From Clostridiales bacterium (GTDB taxonomy: Bacteria; Bacillota; Clostridia; Saccharofermentanales; Saccharofermentanaceae): a DNA stretch of 64,000 nucleotides. Where the stretch lies: NCBI GenBank assembly GCA_017451265.1, contig JAFSPU010000003.1, forward strand, positions 1 to 64,000. Direction: 5' to 3'. Shown piece after piece: positions 24,676 through 34,345 of the stretch (position 1 is the first letter of the stretch; the number at the start of each line of letters is the position of its first letter). The notes below the pieces were generated by a model. The model was not told where the DNA came from, made no database searches, and saw nothing but the letters and a program-made list of their open reading frames with translations. Position numbers and translations under genes: made by a program.

Positions 24676-26423
24676 TACTGTCTGACCTTGATGTGAACCT
24701 CACGGAGCTGCTGCTCAGTAACATCTCCGGGAGCTCCGCAGAGAAGATCCTGTGCATTACCGTTCATAGGGAATGCGATAACCTCACGGATAGACTCCTC
24801 ATTTCTCATGAGCATGATCATACGGTCAACGCCGGGAGCCATACCTGCATGCGGAGGTGCACCGTACTGGAATGCGTTGTAGAGCGCTCCGAATCTCTGC
24901 TTCAGGTCCTCCTCAGAGTAACCGGCGATCTCAAAGGCCTTCTTCATGATCTCGACATCGTGGTTTCTTACGGCACCGGAAGAAAGCTCTACGCCGTTAC
25001 ATACGATATCGTACTGGTAAGCGAGGATCTCCTCGGGATTCTTGGTGTTAAGAGCCTCGAGTCCGCCCTGAGGCATGGAGAAAGGATTGTGTGTGAAGAT
25101 GTACTTCTTAGTCTCCTTGTCATACTCATACATCGGGAAATCATTTACATAGCAGAAACGGTAGGCATTCTTCTCGATGAGGTCGAGTCTTGCGCCGAGT
25201 TCGTTTCTGATCTTGCCTGCGCACTCGTTAGCCTTAACCTCTGTATCGGCGATGAAGAAGATCGTATCGCCCTGCTGGAGTCCTGCAAGATCAGCAAGCT
25301 CCTTCTTCATATCATCAGGAATGAACTTATCGATAGGTCCCTTATAAGACATATCCTCGAGAACCTCGAGATAACCTAAGCCGCCCATGCCGAGCTCGTC
25401 CTGAGCGAACTTGAGCATCTTCTCATGCTGACCCTTGGAAAGCTTGGCATGTACATTGATTGCACGTACTGTCTTGCCGATGAAAGCCTTGAATGTGCAT
25501 CTGGAGAAGAACTCAGTAACATCGATGATTCTCAAGGGGTTTCTCAGATCAGGCTTATCGCATCCGAACTCGAGCATAGCCTGCTTGTAAGGAATGATCG
25601 GGTAAGGTGCTTCAGTAACAACTGCGCCCTCGGGAGCGAACTTCTTGAATACCTTGGTAAGCACTTCCTCACCTGCAGCGAATACGTCCTCCTGAGTTGC
25701 AAAGCTCATCTCGAAGTCAAGCTGATAGAACTCTCCGGGAGATCTGTCTGCTCTCGCATCCTCGTCTCTGAAGCAGGGTGCGATCTGATAGTACTTATCG
25801 AAACCGGATACCATCAGAAGCTGCTTGAACTGCTGGGGAGCCTGCGGGAGAGCGTAGAACTTACCCTTGTACTTTCTTGAGGGAACGATATAGTCACGTG
25901 CGCCCTCAGGTGAAGACGATGTGAGGATAGGTGTCTGGAACTCTACAAAGCCCATCTCCTCCATGGTGGATCTCAAGAAAGAGATTACCTTGGATCTGAA
26001 AAGGATATTCTCCTTAACCTTCTTATTACGAAGATCGAGGTAACGGTACTTAAGTCTTACGTCCTCGCGGATCTCCTTGCTTGTCTGAACCTCGAAAGGA
26101 AGCTGAGAGTAGATCTTACCTAAAACATCTACCTTCTTGCAGTCAAGCTCGATCGTACCTGTCTCAATCTTGGGATTATAAGTCTCTTCATCTCTGTGCT
26201 CGATCACGCCCTCGACGGAGATGCACTCTTCCTTGACGAGTCCGTCAAGAAGATTCGTATCTCTCATAACGACCTGAAGTACGCCGTACTGGTCACGAAG
26301 ATCGATGAACGATACACCGCCGTGGTCTCTGATATTCTCGATCCAGCCGCAAGCTCTGATAGTGGAACCTACGTCCTTCTCGGAGATCTCATTTATAACC
26401 TTGTCTCTGTAGATGTTTGACAT
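24675..26423 (-). CDS. aspS: Aspartate-tRNA ligase
   Basis: This 582-residue class IIb synthetase of bacterial type charges tRNA-Asp. It has an N-terminal OB fold, class II motif 2 around FRDEDARADRSPGEFYQLD, the bacterial GAD insertion domain at about 290-420, and motif 3 GMAPGVDRMIMLM. I take the ATG at 26423 over one five codons upstream, because GGGGTT then lies about ten bases before it. Whether it also charges tRNA-Asn cannot be told from sequence alone. It is coupled to mtaB. Confidence 0.95.
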   Translation of the reverse strand: MSNIYRDKVINEISEKDVGSTIRACGWIENIRDHGGVSFIDLRDQYGVLQVVMRDTNLLDGLVKEECISVEGVIEHRDEETYNPKIETGTIELDCKKVDVLGKIYSQLPFEVQTSKEIREDVRLKYRYLDLRNKKVKENILFRSKVISFLRSTMEEMGFVEFQTPILTSSSPEGARDYIVPSRKYKGKFYALPQAPQQFKQLLMVSGFDKYYQIAPCFRDEDARADRSPGEFYQLDFEMSFATQEDVFAAGEEVLTKVFKKFAPEGAVVTEAPYPIIPYKQAMLEFGCDKPDLRNPLRIIDVTEFFSRCTFKAFIGKTVRAINVHAKLSKGQHEKMLKFAQDELGMGGLGYLEVLEDMSYKGPIDKFIPDDMKKELADLAGLQQGDTIFFIADTEVKANECAGKIRNELGARLDLIEKNAYRFCYVNDFPMYEYDKETKKYIFTHNPFSMPQGGLEALNTKNPEEILAYQYDIVCNGVELSSGAVRNHDVEIMKKAFEIAGYSEEDLKQRFGALYNAFQYGAPPHAGMAPGVDRMIMLMRNEESIREVIAFPMNGNAQDLLCGAPGDVTEQQLREVHIKVRQ

Positions 26424-26470
26424 TGCAAATAACCCCATTCGACTTTTTATATTAATAAAAATACTCGAAG

Positions 26471-26499
26471 ATGTTATTACATAACACTCGGGTTGTCAA
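26471..26499 (-). promoter_or_regulatory. Promoter of aspS-mtaB
   Basis: On the minus strand TTGACA (26494-26499) and TAACAT (26471-26476) are spaced by 17 bases. The -35 occupies the same bases as the -35 of the divergent glycosyltransferase promoter. Confidence 0.6.
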
Positions 26500-26522
26500 A
26501 CAACGCTATATTTTATTATAAT
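26493..26522 (+). promoter_or_regulatory. Promoter of the GT4-HPr-like pair, placing +1 at the start codon
   Basis: TTGTCA (26493-26498) and a perfect TATAAT (26517-26522) are spaced by 18 bases. The start ATG is at 26529, seven bases after the -10. That is where transcription would start, so the transcript appears to have no leader. Confidence 0.7.
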
Positions 26523-26528
26523 AGCGCC

Positions 26529-27728
26529 ATGAAAAAGATAGCTTTTGTTATTCCCTGGTACAGCGATAAAGTCAGAGGCGGCGCGGAGACTGAACTGCGC
26601 GGTATTGCCAAGCATCTGAGCGCTTCCGGGGTCGAACTTGAAATCCTGACCACTTGCGTTAAGGAATTCTCCTCAGACTGGTCTGTTAACTTCTATAAAC
26701 CCGGCGAGGCCGACGAAGGCGGTATCAAAGTAATCCGCTTCCCTGCCCGTAAAAGAGACACGGCGGCCTTTGACGCAGTTAATCTGAAATTCATCAAGGG
26801 AATCCCCGTCACACCTGAAGAAGAACAGATATTCATGCAGGAGATGGTAAATTCTCCTAAGCTCTATGAATACATAGAACAGCACAAGGACGACTATTCC
26901 CTTTTCGTTCATATTCCTTATATGTTCGGCACCGCATACTACGGTATCAAGGCGGCTCCCGAGAAATCTGTGCTCATCCCCTGCCTTCATGAAGAAGCTT
27001 ATGCGCACATGACTCTTTGGAATGATGTATTCAGCAAGCTTGCAGGTATGATCTACCTGTCATCTCCTGAGATGAAGCTCAGCAACGAGCTTTATGACCT
27101 TTCTTCTGTTAAACAGGAGGTCCTCGGAGCGGGAGTTGATTCAGACTTTGATCCTGTAGCATCCAGATTCCGCGAGAAATATAAGATCAACGATCCTTTT
27201 ATCCTTTATGCAGGGCGCAAGGATACCGGTAAGAATGTCGATGTGCTTATTCAGTATTTCTGTGAGTTCAAAAAGCGCAACCCTTCAAGCGACGGACTTA
27301 AGCTCATACTCATCGGAGGTGGCGAAATCGAGATCCCTAAGGACTTCGCCTCTCAGATAATTGATCTGGGATTCGTGGACAGAGCTGATAAATATGATGC
27401 CTGTGCGGCTTCACTTTGCCTGTGCCAGCCGTCTACCCATGAGAGTTTCTCCATCGTCATCATGGAAAGCTGGCTGTGTGGAAGGCCCGTGCTCGTTCAT
27501 GAGAACTGCGATGTAACTTGCGCTTTTGCCAAGGAATCTAATTCCGGCCTTTACTTCAAGGATTTCTTTGATTTCGAAGGCGCGGTAAAATATTATATCG
27601 AGAACCCGGATACGGCCGACATCATGGGCAAGACCGGCAAAAAATATGTACTCGAGCGTTTTACATGGGATGTAATTACGCGCAAATATACCGATTTCTT
27701 CAAGGAGGTTTCAAATGAAGAAGATTAA
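26529..27728 (+). CDS. Glycosyltransferase, GT4-like (GT-B fold)
   Basis: This 399-residue protein has a GT-B N-terminal half opening IAFVIPWYSDKVRGGAETEL (residues 4-23). The C-terminal half has FILYAGRKDTGKNVD and the nucleotide-sugar site HESFSIVIMESWLCGRPVLV, with the family Glu residues in E-x7-E spacing. It transfers a sugar from a nucleotide donor. Acceptor and sugar are unknown, but a cell-surface glycan is likely. No ribosome site precedes the ATG at 26529, and a TTG-started version would read from the -35 box. I therefore favour leaderless translation. The end overlaps the HPr-like gene by 14 bases. Confidence 0.87.
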   Translation: MKKIAFVIPWYSDKVRGGAETELRGIAKHLSASGVELEILTTCVKEFSSDWSVNFYKPGEADEGGIKVIRFPARKRDTAAFDAVNLKFIKGIPVTPEEEQIFMQEMVNSPKLYEYIEQHKDDYSLFVHIPYMFGTAYYGIKAAPEKSVLIPCLHEEAYAHMTLWNDVFSKLAGMIYLSSPEMKLSNELYDLSSVKQEVLGAGVDSDFDPVASRFREKYKINDPFILYAGRKDTGKNVDVLIQYFCEFKKRNPSSDGLKLILIGGGEIEIPKDFASQIIDLGFVDRADKYDACAASLCLCQPSTHESFSIVIMESWLCGRPVLVHENCDVTCAFAKESNSGLYFKDFFDFEGAVKYYIENPDTADIMGKTGKKYVLERFTWDVITRKYTDFFKEVSNEED

Positions 27729-27945
27729 TGTAAGACTCATGACCATAAACGACGTAAAGGATTTTGTTACCGCAGCCAATTTCTGCAGCTATGACATCGA
27801 CCTTATCTCCGGCAGATATAACGTTGATGCCAAGAGCCTCATGGGCATCTTCAGTATCGTGCCTTCAGAGAAGCTCGAGTGCCAGATCTTCTCAGATGAT
27901 TGCGAAGAATTCCTTAAGGCAATCGATTCATTTATCGTTAAGTAA
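27715..27945 (+). CDS. HPr-like protein lacking the phospho-acceptor histidine
   Basis: This 76-residue protein has HPr length and topology. The segment VDAKSLMGIFSIV corresponds to the HPr Ser46 region (canonical GKSIMGVMSL). The position of the active-site loop (GLHARPA) reads FVTAANFCSYD instead, and there is no His anywhere in the protein. It therefore cannot carry the PTS phosphoryl group. The Ser46-equivalent stays, so a purely regulatory role by HPr kinase is possible but unproven. It is translated from inside the end of the glycosyltransferase gene with AGGAGG upstream. Confidence 0.8.
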   Translation: MKKINVRLMTINDVKDFVTAANFCSYDIDLISGRYNVDAKSLMGIFSIVPSEKLECQIFSDDCEEFLKAIDSFIVK

Positions 27946-27970
27946 TAAAAAGGAAGGCTTAACGCCTTCC
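27946..27970. terminator. Bidirectional terminator between HPr-like gene and rnr
   Basis: The stem GGAAGGC/GCCTTCC has a five-base loop. On the minus strand it is followed by TTTTTATTAC, and on the plus strand by a weaker T-rich stretch. It overlaps the last codons of rnr. Confidence 0.75.
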
Positions 27971-29917
27971 CTTACGGTTTCTTTTGATCTTTCTGCGGCC
28001 GGGACCTTTGTCTCCGGCTTTATTTCTGCTTCCGCTCCTCTCGAAGCCCTCCTCGAAAACGAAATCTATCTTCGCAGCATCCAGATCCACTGCAGCTACG
28101 ACTATCTTCACCTTCATACCGATGGTAAGCTTCAGACCGCCTCTGGCACCGACTGCACGGTACATTCTCTCGTCGAAAATATAGTGATCTGACATGGTCC
28201 TGAATGGTATAAAACCTTCAGCCGTGCTGTCCAGCATAACAAACACACCGGATGCGATGATCGAAGTGATGTGTCCTTCAAAGTGCTCGCCGATCCGCTT
28301 GCTCATGTACTCGCAGATCTTGATATTCTTGGAAGCTCTCTCTGCATCAACGCTGTTTCTTTCCATCTCGGAACTGTGGTCGGATACATTCGCGACAAGA
28401 CCGCCGAAATGCTTCTTCTTTTCCTCATGATGCAGGTAACTTTTAATGATCCTGTGGATATAGAGGTCAGGATACCTTCTGATAGGGCTCGTAAAATGGC
28501 AGTAGAACCTTGAAGCCAGGCCAAAATGCCCGAGGTTTCTCTCACTGTAGCAAGCCTTGGCCATGGATCTTAACAGGACCTGGTCAAGCATAGGCTTGGC
28601 CTCGTCGTCCCTGACGCCGTCCATGAACTCGACCACATCAAGTGGTGTAACGTCACCCGACAGTTTGCCCGATGCACCGAAAGACCTCGCAATGCGCGCG
28701 AACCTTGCAAGCTTAATGGGGTCCGGATCCTCGTGAATACGGTAAACAAAAGGCCAGTTCATCTTACAGAATTTCTCAGCTATAAACTCATTGGCACATA
28801 TCATGAACTGCTCGATGATGCCGTTCGCAAATGTGATCGGATGAGCCATTATCTTAGTCGGATTGCCGTCATCATCAAGGATTACGTCAGTCTCGGGAAA
28901 ATCAAAGTTGATCGCTCCCCTTCGGGCCCTCATTCTTTTCAGGGTGTCAGCCAGAATATTCATATCGTAGAGCATATCAAGGATGGGACCGTACTCTTCC
29001 TCATCTGATTCCTTCTCTTCAGTCAGGATACGGTAAACTTCGTTATAGCTCATACGCCTGTCAGATCTTATAACGCTCTCATAGACATCGCCGTCATAAG
29101 TATTTCCGTCAGGATCGACATACATTTCAGACGTCATGGTAAGGCGGTCAACCTTAGGATTTAAGCTGCAAAGACCGTTACTCAATTTAGGCGGCAGCAT
29201 CGGGATAACCCTGTCAACAAGATAAACGGAAGTTCCTCTCAGCTGAGCCTCGGCGTCTAGAGATGTATTTTCTTTAACATAATCCGATACATCAGCGATA
29301 TGAACATAAAGCTTGTAATTGCCGTTATTAAGCCTCTTTATGGAGATCGCGTCATCCAGGTCCTTGGCATCCTCGCCGTCGATGGTGATAGTAAGCAGAT
29401 CGCGAAGGTCCTTCCTTCCCGCCTTAATCTGCTCCTCGACCATACCGGGATCAGGATTAACCGGAAGATCCTTAACTTCTTCATTAACATCATCAGGAAA
29501 TGTCTGGGACAGTCCGTACTGACGCAGAACAGAAAGCATTCTGACGTCGTTATTACCCATATCACCAAGAACTTCAACGATCTTGCCGCGGAAATCCTTA
29601 TTCATATTGTCAGGATTAAGGACCTCACACACAACAGTCATCTTAAATGGCGCACCGTTAAGGTTATTCTTATCGATGTGGATAACACCGAAATTCGTCT
29701 CCCTGAAAGCCTGATCCGGGTAAACAAGGCCTCCTTCTCCGTTCTGGACAAGGCGTCCTATTACCTGATTCTTTACTCCGAGAGGTCCTCGCGGGGACAG
29801 ATCCGCGAAATTCTTTGGTGCATCACTTGAAAAGCCTTCAGCAGCCGCACGTCTTGCCTGCTGTCTAATGCTCATATTATTTGCAAATGGATTTCTCACT
29901 GTCTTCTTATTACTCAT
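27959..29917 (-). CDS. rnr: Ribonuclease R (RNB family)
   Basis: This 652-residue processive 3'-5' exoribonuclease has cold-shock OB domains at about 50-130. The RNB catalytic domain carries the Asp cluster DGEDAKDLDDAIS near 188 and ARRGAINFDFPE near 330. The C-terminal S1 domain is at about 555-630, and a Lys/Arg-rich tail follows (GRRKIKRNRKGRR). It degrades structured RNA and assists rRNA quality control. It is slightly short at the N-terminus compared with E. coli RNase R. The secG neighbour is typical of Firmicutes. A terminator separates the two genes. Confidence 0.93.
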   Translation of the reverse strand: MSNKKTVRNPFANNMSIRQQARRAAAEGFSSDAPKNFADLSPRGPLGVKNQVIGRLVQNGEGGLVYPDQAFRETNFGVIHIDKNNLNGAPFKMTVVCEVLNPDNMNKDFRGKIVEVLGDMGNNDVRMLSVLRQYGLSQTFPDDVNEEVKDLPVNPDPGMVEEQIKAGRKDLRDLLTITIDGEDAKDLDDAISIKRLNNGNYKLYVHIADVSDYVKENTSLDAEAQLRGTSVYLVDRVIPMLPPKLSNGLCSLNPKVDRLTMTSEMYVDPDGNTYDGDVYESVIRSDRRMSYNEVYRILTEEKESDEEEYGPILDMLYDMNILADTLKRMRARRGAINFDFPETDVILDDDGNPTKIMAHPITFANGIIEQFMICANEFIAEKFCKMNWPFVYRIHEDPDPIKLARFARIARSFGASGKLSGDVTPLDVVEFMDGVRDDEAKPMLDQVLLRSMAKACYSERNLGHFGLASRFYCHFTSPIRRYPDLYIHRIIKSYLHHEEKKKHFGGLVANVSDHSSEMERNSVDAERASKNIKICEYMSKRIGEHFEGHITSIIASGVFVMLDSTAEGFIPFRTMSDHYIFDERMYRAVGARGGLKLTIGMKVKIVVAAVDLDAAKIDFVFEEGFERSGSRNKAGDKGPGRRKIKRNRKGRR

Positions 29918-29933
29918 ACAAATTCAGTATAAC

Positions 29934-29966
29934 AAAAATTAACGGCCGCACCTATGATGCGGCCGT
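29934..29966 (-). terminator. Terminator downstream of secG
   Basis: A perfect nine-base stem (ACGGCCGCA/TGCGGCCGT) has a seven-base loop, and on the minus strand runs into TTAATTTTTGTT. Confidence 0.88.
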
Positions 29967-29991
29967 CTGAAGTTCAAATTGTAATCTTAGA

Positions 29992-30243
29992 TCAGAATCC
30001 CTTTGTTACTGCCAGATAAAGAATAATGGACATTACAGCGAAGAGGATAGCAACTACCTTTGTTGCCTGCTTCAGTCTCTCCTCAAGAGTCTGTCCCTTG
30101 GCCTTGCTGTAGTAGGAATCGCTGGATGCGCCGGAAATGGCACCCATACCCTGGTCATTACCTTCCTGAACGAGGAACAAAATAACCATGATCACTCCCA
30201 AAAGGATGTCAAATATAGATAAAACAACATCAAGTGCGCTCAT
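29992..30243 (-). CDS. secG: Protein translocase subunit SecG
   Basis: This 83-residue protein has two transmembrane helices (about 4-24 and 58-80). Between them is the conserved segment FLVQEGNDQGMGAISG followed by SSDSYYSKAKGQT. SecG supports SecYEG protein export. The start at 30243 has GGAGG seven bases upstream; an in-frame TTG one codon before is less likely. Confidence 0.95.
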   Translation of the reverse strand: MSALDVVLSIFDILLGVIMVILFLVQEGNDQGMGAISGASSDSYYSKAKGQTLEERLKQATKVVAILFAVMSIILYLAVTKGF

Positions 30244-30318
30244 CAATAAGCCTCCGATATTTATAATTCAATGAATTTAACCGTAGGATATTATCATACG
30301 GAAGTTTATAGTGCAAAC

Positions 30319-33081
30319 TTATTTTTCTTTACTTACGGCACCCTTTACTGCCTTAAACACTTCACTTACCGTAAAAGGAACCAGCGAGAGCGGGATGATA
30401 ACGAGCCAGGACTTGAGGCTTAAGGCAACATTATCGAAGATTCCGTTAACGCCGGGGATATAGATCACGGCAAGAAGCATAACAAGTGACAGTCCTACAG
30501 CGGTATTCATAAGCTTATTGGAGAACAAGCCAAGCTTAAATACCGACATTCTCTCTGATCTGGATGCATAAGCTCTGAGAAGCTCAGCCAGGATAAGTGT
30601 GGCAAAAGCCACTGTTCTGGCACCTGTAAGAGCCTCGATATCAGAGGAGAAGAAGAAACCGTTGTTATGTGTAAGCGGAATCAGGAATGCAGCGGCTACG
30701 CAGGCAAAGATCGCTGTGGCCTGAACAAAGATCTGAACCAGCATGCTCTTATTGATGATGGGTTCCCCCTTAGGTCTGGGCGGCATCTTCATTATTCCGG
30801 GTTCCCCCTTCTCTCGTCCGAGAGCCAGGGCCGGGAACGAGTCAGTTACGAGATTAAGCCACAAAAGCTGGATAGCCGTAAGAGGAGCTGCGATACCGGG
30901 GATCACCGTATTCGGGATCAAAGACAGCAGGAAGATAACAAGGATCTCACCTACATTACATGACAGCAGGAAGCTTACGAACTTTCTGATGTTCGAATAG
31001 ATGATTCTTCCCTCTTCTACAGCCTTAACGATGGTGGCGAAGTTATCGTCCATCAGGATCATATCTGCGGAGTTCTTGGCAACGTCAGTACCTGTGATAC
31101 CCATGGCAACACCGATATCGGCTGACTTCAGAGCCATGGCATCGTTAACGCCGTCACCTGTCATGGATGCAATGTGATCATTCTTCTTAAGTGCAGTTAC
31201 GATACGAACCTTATGCTCAGGGGATACTCTGGCATAAACGTTAGTATTCTCACATGCTGTGAGAAGCTCCTCATCGGAGATCTTATCAAGTTCAGCTCCT
31301 GACAGAGCCTGTGAGTTCTCATCCATCATCTCAAGGTTATTGGCGATGGCTACGGCAGAATCCTTATAGTCACCGGTGATCATAACAGTTCTGATGCCGG
31401 CTTCCTTACATACTGCAATAGCGTCCTTAGCTTCCTTACGCTCAGGATCGATCATTCCGATAAGACCTACAAAGATGAGATCCTTCTCGTGCTCGAACTC
31501 AGCTGTAGTTCCCTTATTGTGAACTCTGTAAGCAAAAGCAAGAACACGGATAGCCTGACATGCGAAGTCATGGTTCTGCTTAGTGATCCTCTTCCTTATC
31601 TCGTCCGTCATAGGTACGGGACCGTTTTCACTCTCGTAGTAAGCGCATCTGGAGATAACGATATCAGGACCGCCCTTGGTATAGGAAACAAGCTTTCCTT
31701 CCTCGATACCTGTGTGATAGGTAGTCATCATCTTTCTGTCAGAGTCGAACGGGAGCTCAGTGATTCTGGGATATTTGTCCATCGTCTTCACGCGCTCCAT
31801 GCCGGTCTTCATACCGAGAGTCGTAAGTGATCCCTCAGTAGGGTCTCCGATACATGTATATTCACCGGACTCGTTCTTAACGATATTTGCATCATTACAA
31901 AGAACTGCAGCCCTGATCAAAGTCTCAAGCTTACCATCAGGCTTAACCTCTGCATCCTTATCATCACGCAGCTTGCCCTCAGGAGCGTAACCATTGCCGT
32001 CTACATTAACGATCTTCTCGCCGTCGTAGAGGACCTTAACTGTCATCTGATTCTGCGTAAGTGTACCTGTCTTATCAGAGCAGATTACATCGACGCATCC
32101 GAGTGTCTCTACAGCCAGAAGACGCTTTACGATGGCATTGTTCTGAGCCATCTTAGTCATACCGATCGAAAGTACGATGGTTACTACTGCAGCCAGGCCC
32201 TCAGGGATAGCAGCAACAGCCAGAGAAACAGCTGTCATCAAAGCCTCGGATACAGGCTCTTTCTGAACGAAGATATCAACAACAAAAACGATGATACATA
32301 CGATGATACATACAACAGCAAGGATCTTACCCAGGTGATTAAGATTCTTCTGCAAAGGAGTAACCTCATCTTCCATGGTAGAGAGCTTGTTGGCGATCTT
32401 ACCGAGCTCTGTATTCTTTCCCGTTCCGACTACTACACCCGTTGCTCTTCCGTAAGTTACGGAAGTACCCATAAACAGCATATTCTTACGGTCACCAAGG
32501 GAGCAGTCATCTCCTAAGATCAGGTCTGCAGCCTTATCAACCGCAACAGACTCACCTGTCAGGGAAGCCTCCTCGGCCTTAAGTGAATTGGAAGACAGAA
32601 GTCTGATATCTGCTGATATTGCATCACCGGCATCGATAGAGATAAGGTCTCCTTCTACTACGTTCTCAGAGTCAACCATTACGACCTCGCCGTCTCTTAC
32701 GACCTTGGTCTGGGGAGAGCTCATCTTTTTAAGGGCTGCGAGAGCCTGATCAGCTTTACCTTCCTGGTATACACCGAGAATGGCATTAAGGATTACGATG
32801 GCAAGAATTACAAATACATCGATCCAGCCCTCGAGGCCCTCATTATTCTTAACTGCCATAAAAGCTGACAGGATAGCTGCCGCTATCAGGATAATTACCA
32901 TCGCATCAGCGAACTGCGCGAGGAATCTTTTCCACAATGGTACTTTCTTCTCTTCACCGAGTGTATTGGGACCGTTCTTAATAAGTCTGTCCTCAGCCTC
33001 TTTTTTAGTGAGGCCTACAGCTGCATCCGTATTAAGTTCTCTTACTACTTCTTCGGTACTTTTCGAAAACGCTTTATCCAA
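30319..33081 (-). CDS. Cation-transporting P-type ATPase (Ca2+, PMCA-like)
   Basis: This 920-residue P2-type ATPase exports cations, most likely Ca2+, across the cytoplasmic membrane. It has an N-terminal cation-ATPase domain, actuator TGES near 175 and helix 4 with VAAIPEGLAAVV. The PEGL motif is the Ca2+ site. DKTGTLTQ follows near 335, then MITGDYKDSA and GDGVNDAMALKSADIG, and helix 6 has LLWLNLVTDSFPALALG. The single-site pattern (N-x-x-x-D in helix 6) is present. It stands alone and is divergent from the phosphodiester glycosidase gene. Confidence 0.92.
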   Translation of the reverse strand: MDKAFSKSTEEVVRELNTDAAVGLTKKEAEDRLIKNGPNTLGEEKKVPLWKRFLAQFADAMVIILIAAAILSAFMAVKNNEGLEGWIDVFVILAIVILNAILGVYQEGKADQALAALKKMSSPQTKVVRDGEVVMVDSENVVEGDLISIDAGDAISADIRLLSSNSLKAEEASLTGESVAVDKAADLILGDDCSLGDRKNMLFMGTSVTYGRATGVVVGTGKNTELGKIANKLSTMEDEVTPLQKNLNHLGKILAVVCIIVCIIVFVVDIFVQKEPVSEALMTAVSLAVAAIPEGLAAVVTIVLSIGMTKMAQNNAIVKRLLAVETLGCVDVICSDKTGTLTQNQMTVKVLYDGEKIVNVDGNGYAPEGKLRDDKDAEVKPDGKLETLIRAAVLCNDANIVKNESGEYTCIGDPTEGSLTTLGMKTGMERVKTMDKYPRITELPFDSDRKMMTTYHTGIEEGKLVSYTKGGPDIVISRCAYYESENGPVPMTDEIRKRITKQNHDFACQAIRVLAFAYRVHNKGTTAEFEHEKDLIFVGLIGMIDPERKEAKDAIAVCKEAGIRTVMITGDYKDSAVAIANNLEMMDENSQALSGAELDKISDEELLTACENTNVYARVSPEHKVRIVTALKKNDHIASMTGDGVNDAMALKSADIGVAMGITGTDVAKNSADMILMDDNFATIVKAVEEGRIIYSNIRKFVSFLLSCNVGEILVIFLLSLIPNTVIPGIAAPLTAIQLLWLNLVTDSFPALALGREKGEPGIMKMPPRPKGEPIINKSMLVQIFVQATAIFACVAAAFLIPLTHNNGFFFSSDIEALTGARTVAFATLILAELLRAYASRSERMSVFKLGLFSNKLMNTAVGLSLVMLLAVIYIPGVNGIFDNVALSLKSWLVIIPLSLVPFTVSEVFKAVKGAVSKEK

Positions 33082-33208
33082 CTTATTACCCTCCGTGCAT
33101 GAAACCCCATGCTAATACTGGGATATATTATAAATAACATGTTGTTTTTTTCAATAAAACTGTAAAATATTAGAAGATAAATTAGTATTTGGGATTAAGA
33201 GGAGATTT

Positions 33209-34345
33209 ATGAAAGTATTTTTGAAGATCTTGGGAGGATTCTTCCTTTACCTGATCACTACACTGGCCATACTGTTCGTAGGCCTTTACGGCGGACTAAA
33301 GATCGCAGTCGACGGTCCTTCCGACCATTTCAGACAGATATTCATTACTTCCCTGATGGAATCATCCGCAGGCCCTATTGCAGCCAGGATGGTGCTTACA
33401 GATGCGCAGATCAATGAGATACTCGCCAACAATAAGACGATAGAGTTCGATCAGATAACAGATCCTGCTCTTGTAAGTGTTATGCGAGAAGAAGCTGAAG
33501 CTGCCGCAGCCGCTGCCGCACAGGCAGGTATAGACGCAGAAAACAATCTCGACCCTGACGGAGACGGCATTGAGATCCATGAGATATCGGGTCCTATGTA
33601 TCACGGCATGATGATGATCGTTTATGATCCCTCGCGTGTCATCTGCGCCACCATCGACAACTACACTCACTCCGGTGCAGGCATGACACTCCAGCAGCTT
33701 ATCGAAAAATACGGCGCTGTAGCAGGCATCAACGGAGGTCAGTACGAGGACGAGAGCGGCCTTGGTATCGGTGGCTGGCCTGTAGGTGTCGTTATGTCAG
33801 AGGGCGTTTTGCGAGCAGACCATGCTGACGAGTTCTACGAAGCAGGCACGGATGCTAACGGCGATCCGATTTATGAGACACGAACAAGCCTTCCTACTGT
33901 AGGCTTCACGCAGGATGACATCCTCGTGGTGGGTACTTTCAGCGGAAGCTATGCCGAGAGCATCGGCTTAAGAGACGCGGTTTCATTCGGCCCTGCCCTC
34001 ATCGTAAACGGAGTCGCAGCCAATTACAGCGGCGTAGGCGGAGGACTTAACCCCCGTACCGCAATAGGACAGAGAGCTGACGGTGCCGTACTCATGCTCG
34101 CCATCGAAGGCAGAAGGTCCACCTCCATGGGTGCCACCATGGCCGACCTCATCGACATCATGGTCGAATACGGCGCAGTAAACGCATTTAACCTTGACGG
34201 CGGCATGTCCTCTTCCATGGTCTATAACGGCGAAGAGATCGTCGATAACGCCAACATCAGAGGTGACAGAGCGATACCAACAGCCTGGGTAGTACTCCCT
34301 CTTGATTCTACGGCTTCAGCGGAGGTGTCCAATGAAGAAACATGA
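33209..34345 (+). CDS. Membrane-anchored phosphodiester glycosidase (NAGPA domain)
   Basis: This 378-residue protein has one N-terminal helix (residues 5-30). A catalytic domain of the phosphodiester glycosidase / NAGPA family begins at about 130. Its markers are AGINGGQYED, DAVSFGPALIVNG, NPRTAIGQ, AVLMLAIEGRRSTSMGATM and the ending NAFNLDGGMSSSMVYNG. Bacterial members act on exopolysaccharide or teichoic-type phosphodiesters outside the cell. The enzyme domain is outside the membrane. AGAGGAG precedes the start. The gene overlaps the next by 14 bases, so the two products likely work together. Confidence 0.87.
   Translation: MKVFLKILGGFFLYLITTLAILFVGLYGGLKIAVDGPSDHFRQIFITSLMESSAGPIAARMVLTDAQINEILANNKTIEFDQITDPALVSVMREEAEAAAAAAAQAGIDAENNLDPDGDGIEIHEISGPMYHGMMMIVYDPSRVICATIDNYTHSGAGMTLQQLIEKYGAVAGINGGQYEDESGLGIGGWPVGVVMSEGVLRADHADEFYEAGTDANGDPIYETRTSLPTVGFTQDDILVVGTFSGSYAESIGLRDAVSFGPALIVNGVAANYSGVGGGLNPRTAIGQRADGAVLMLAIEGRRSTSMGATMADLIDIMVEYGAVNAFNLDGGMSSSMVYNGEEIVDNANIRGDRAIPTAWVVLPLDSTASAEVSNEET

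Noticed and set aside
24693-25379. Long plus-strand open frame opposite aspS
   Set aside because: It is the antisense of well-conserved aspS codons; no ribosome site, promoter or family likeness.
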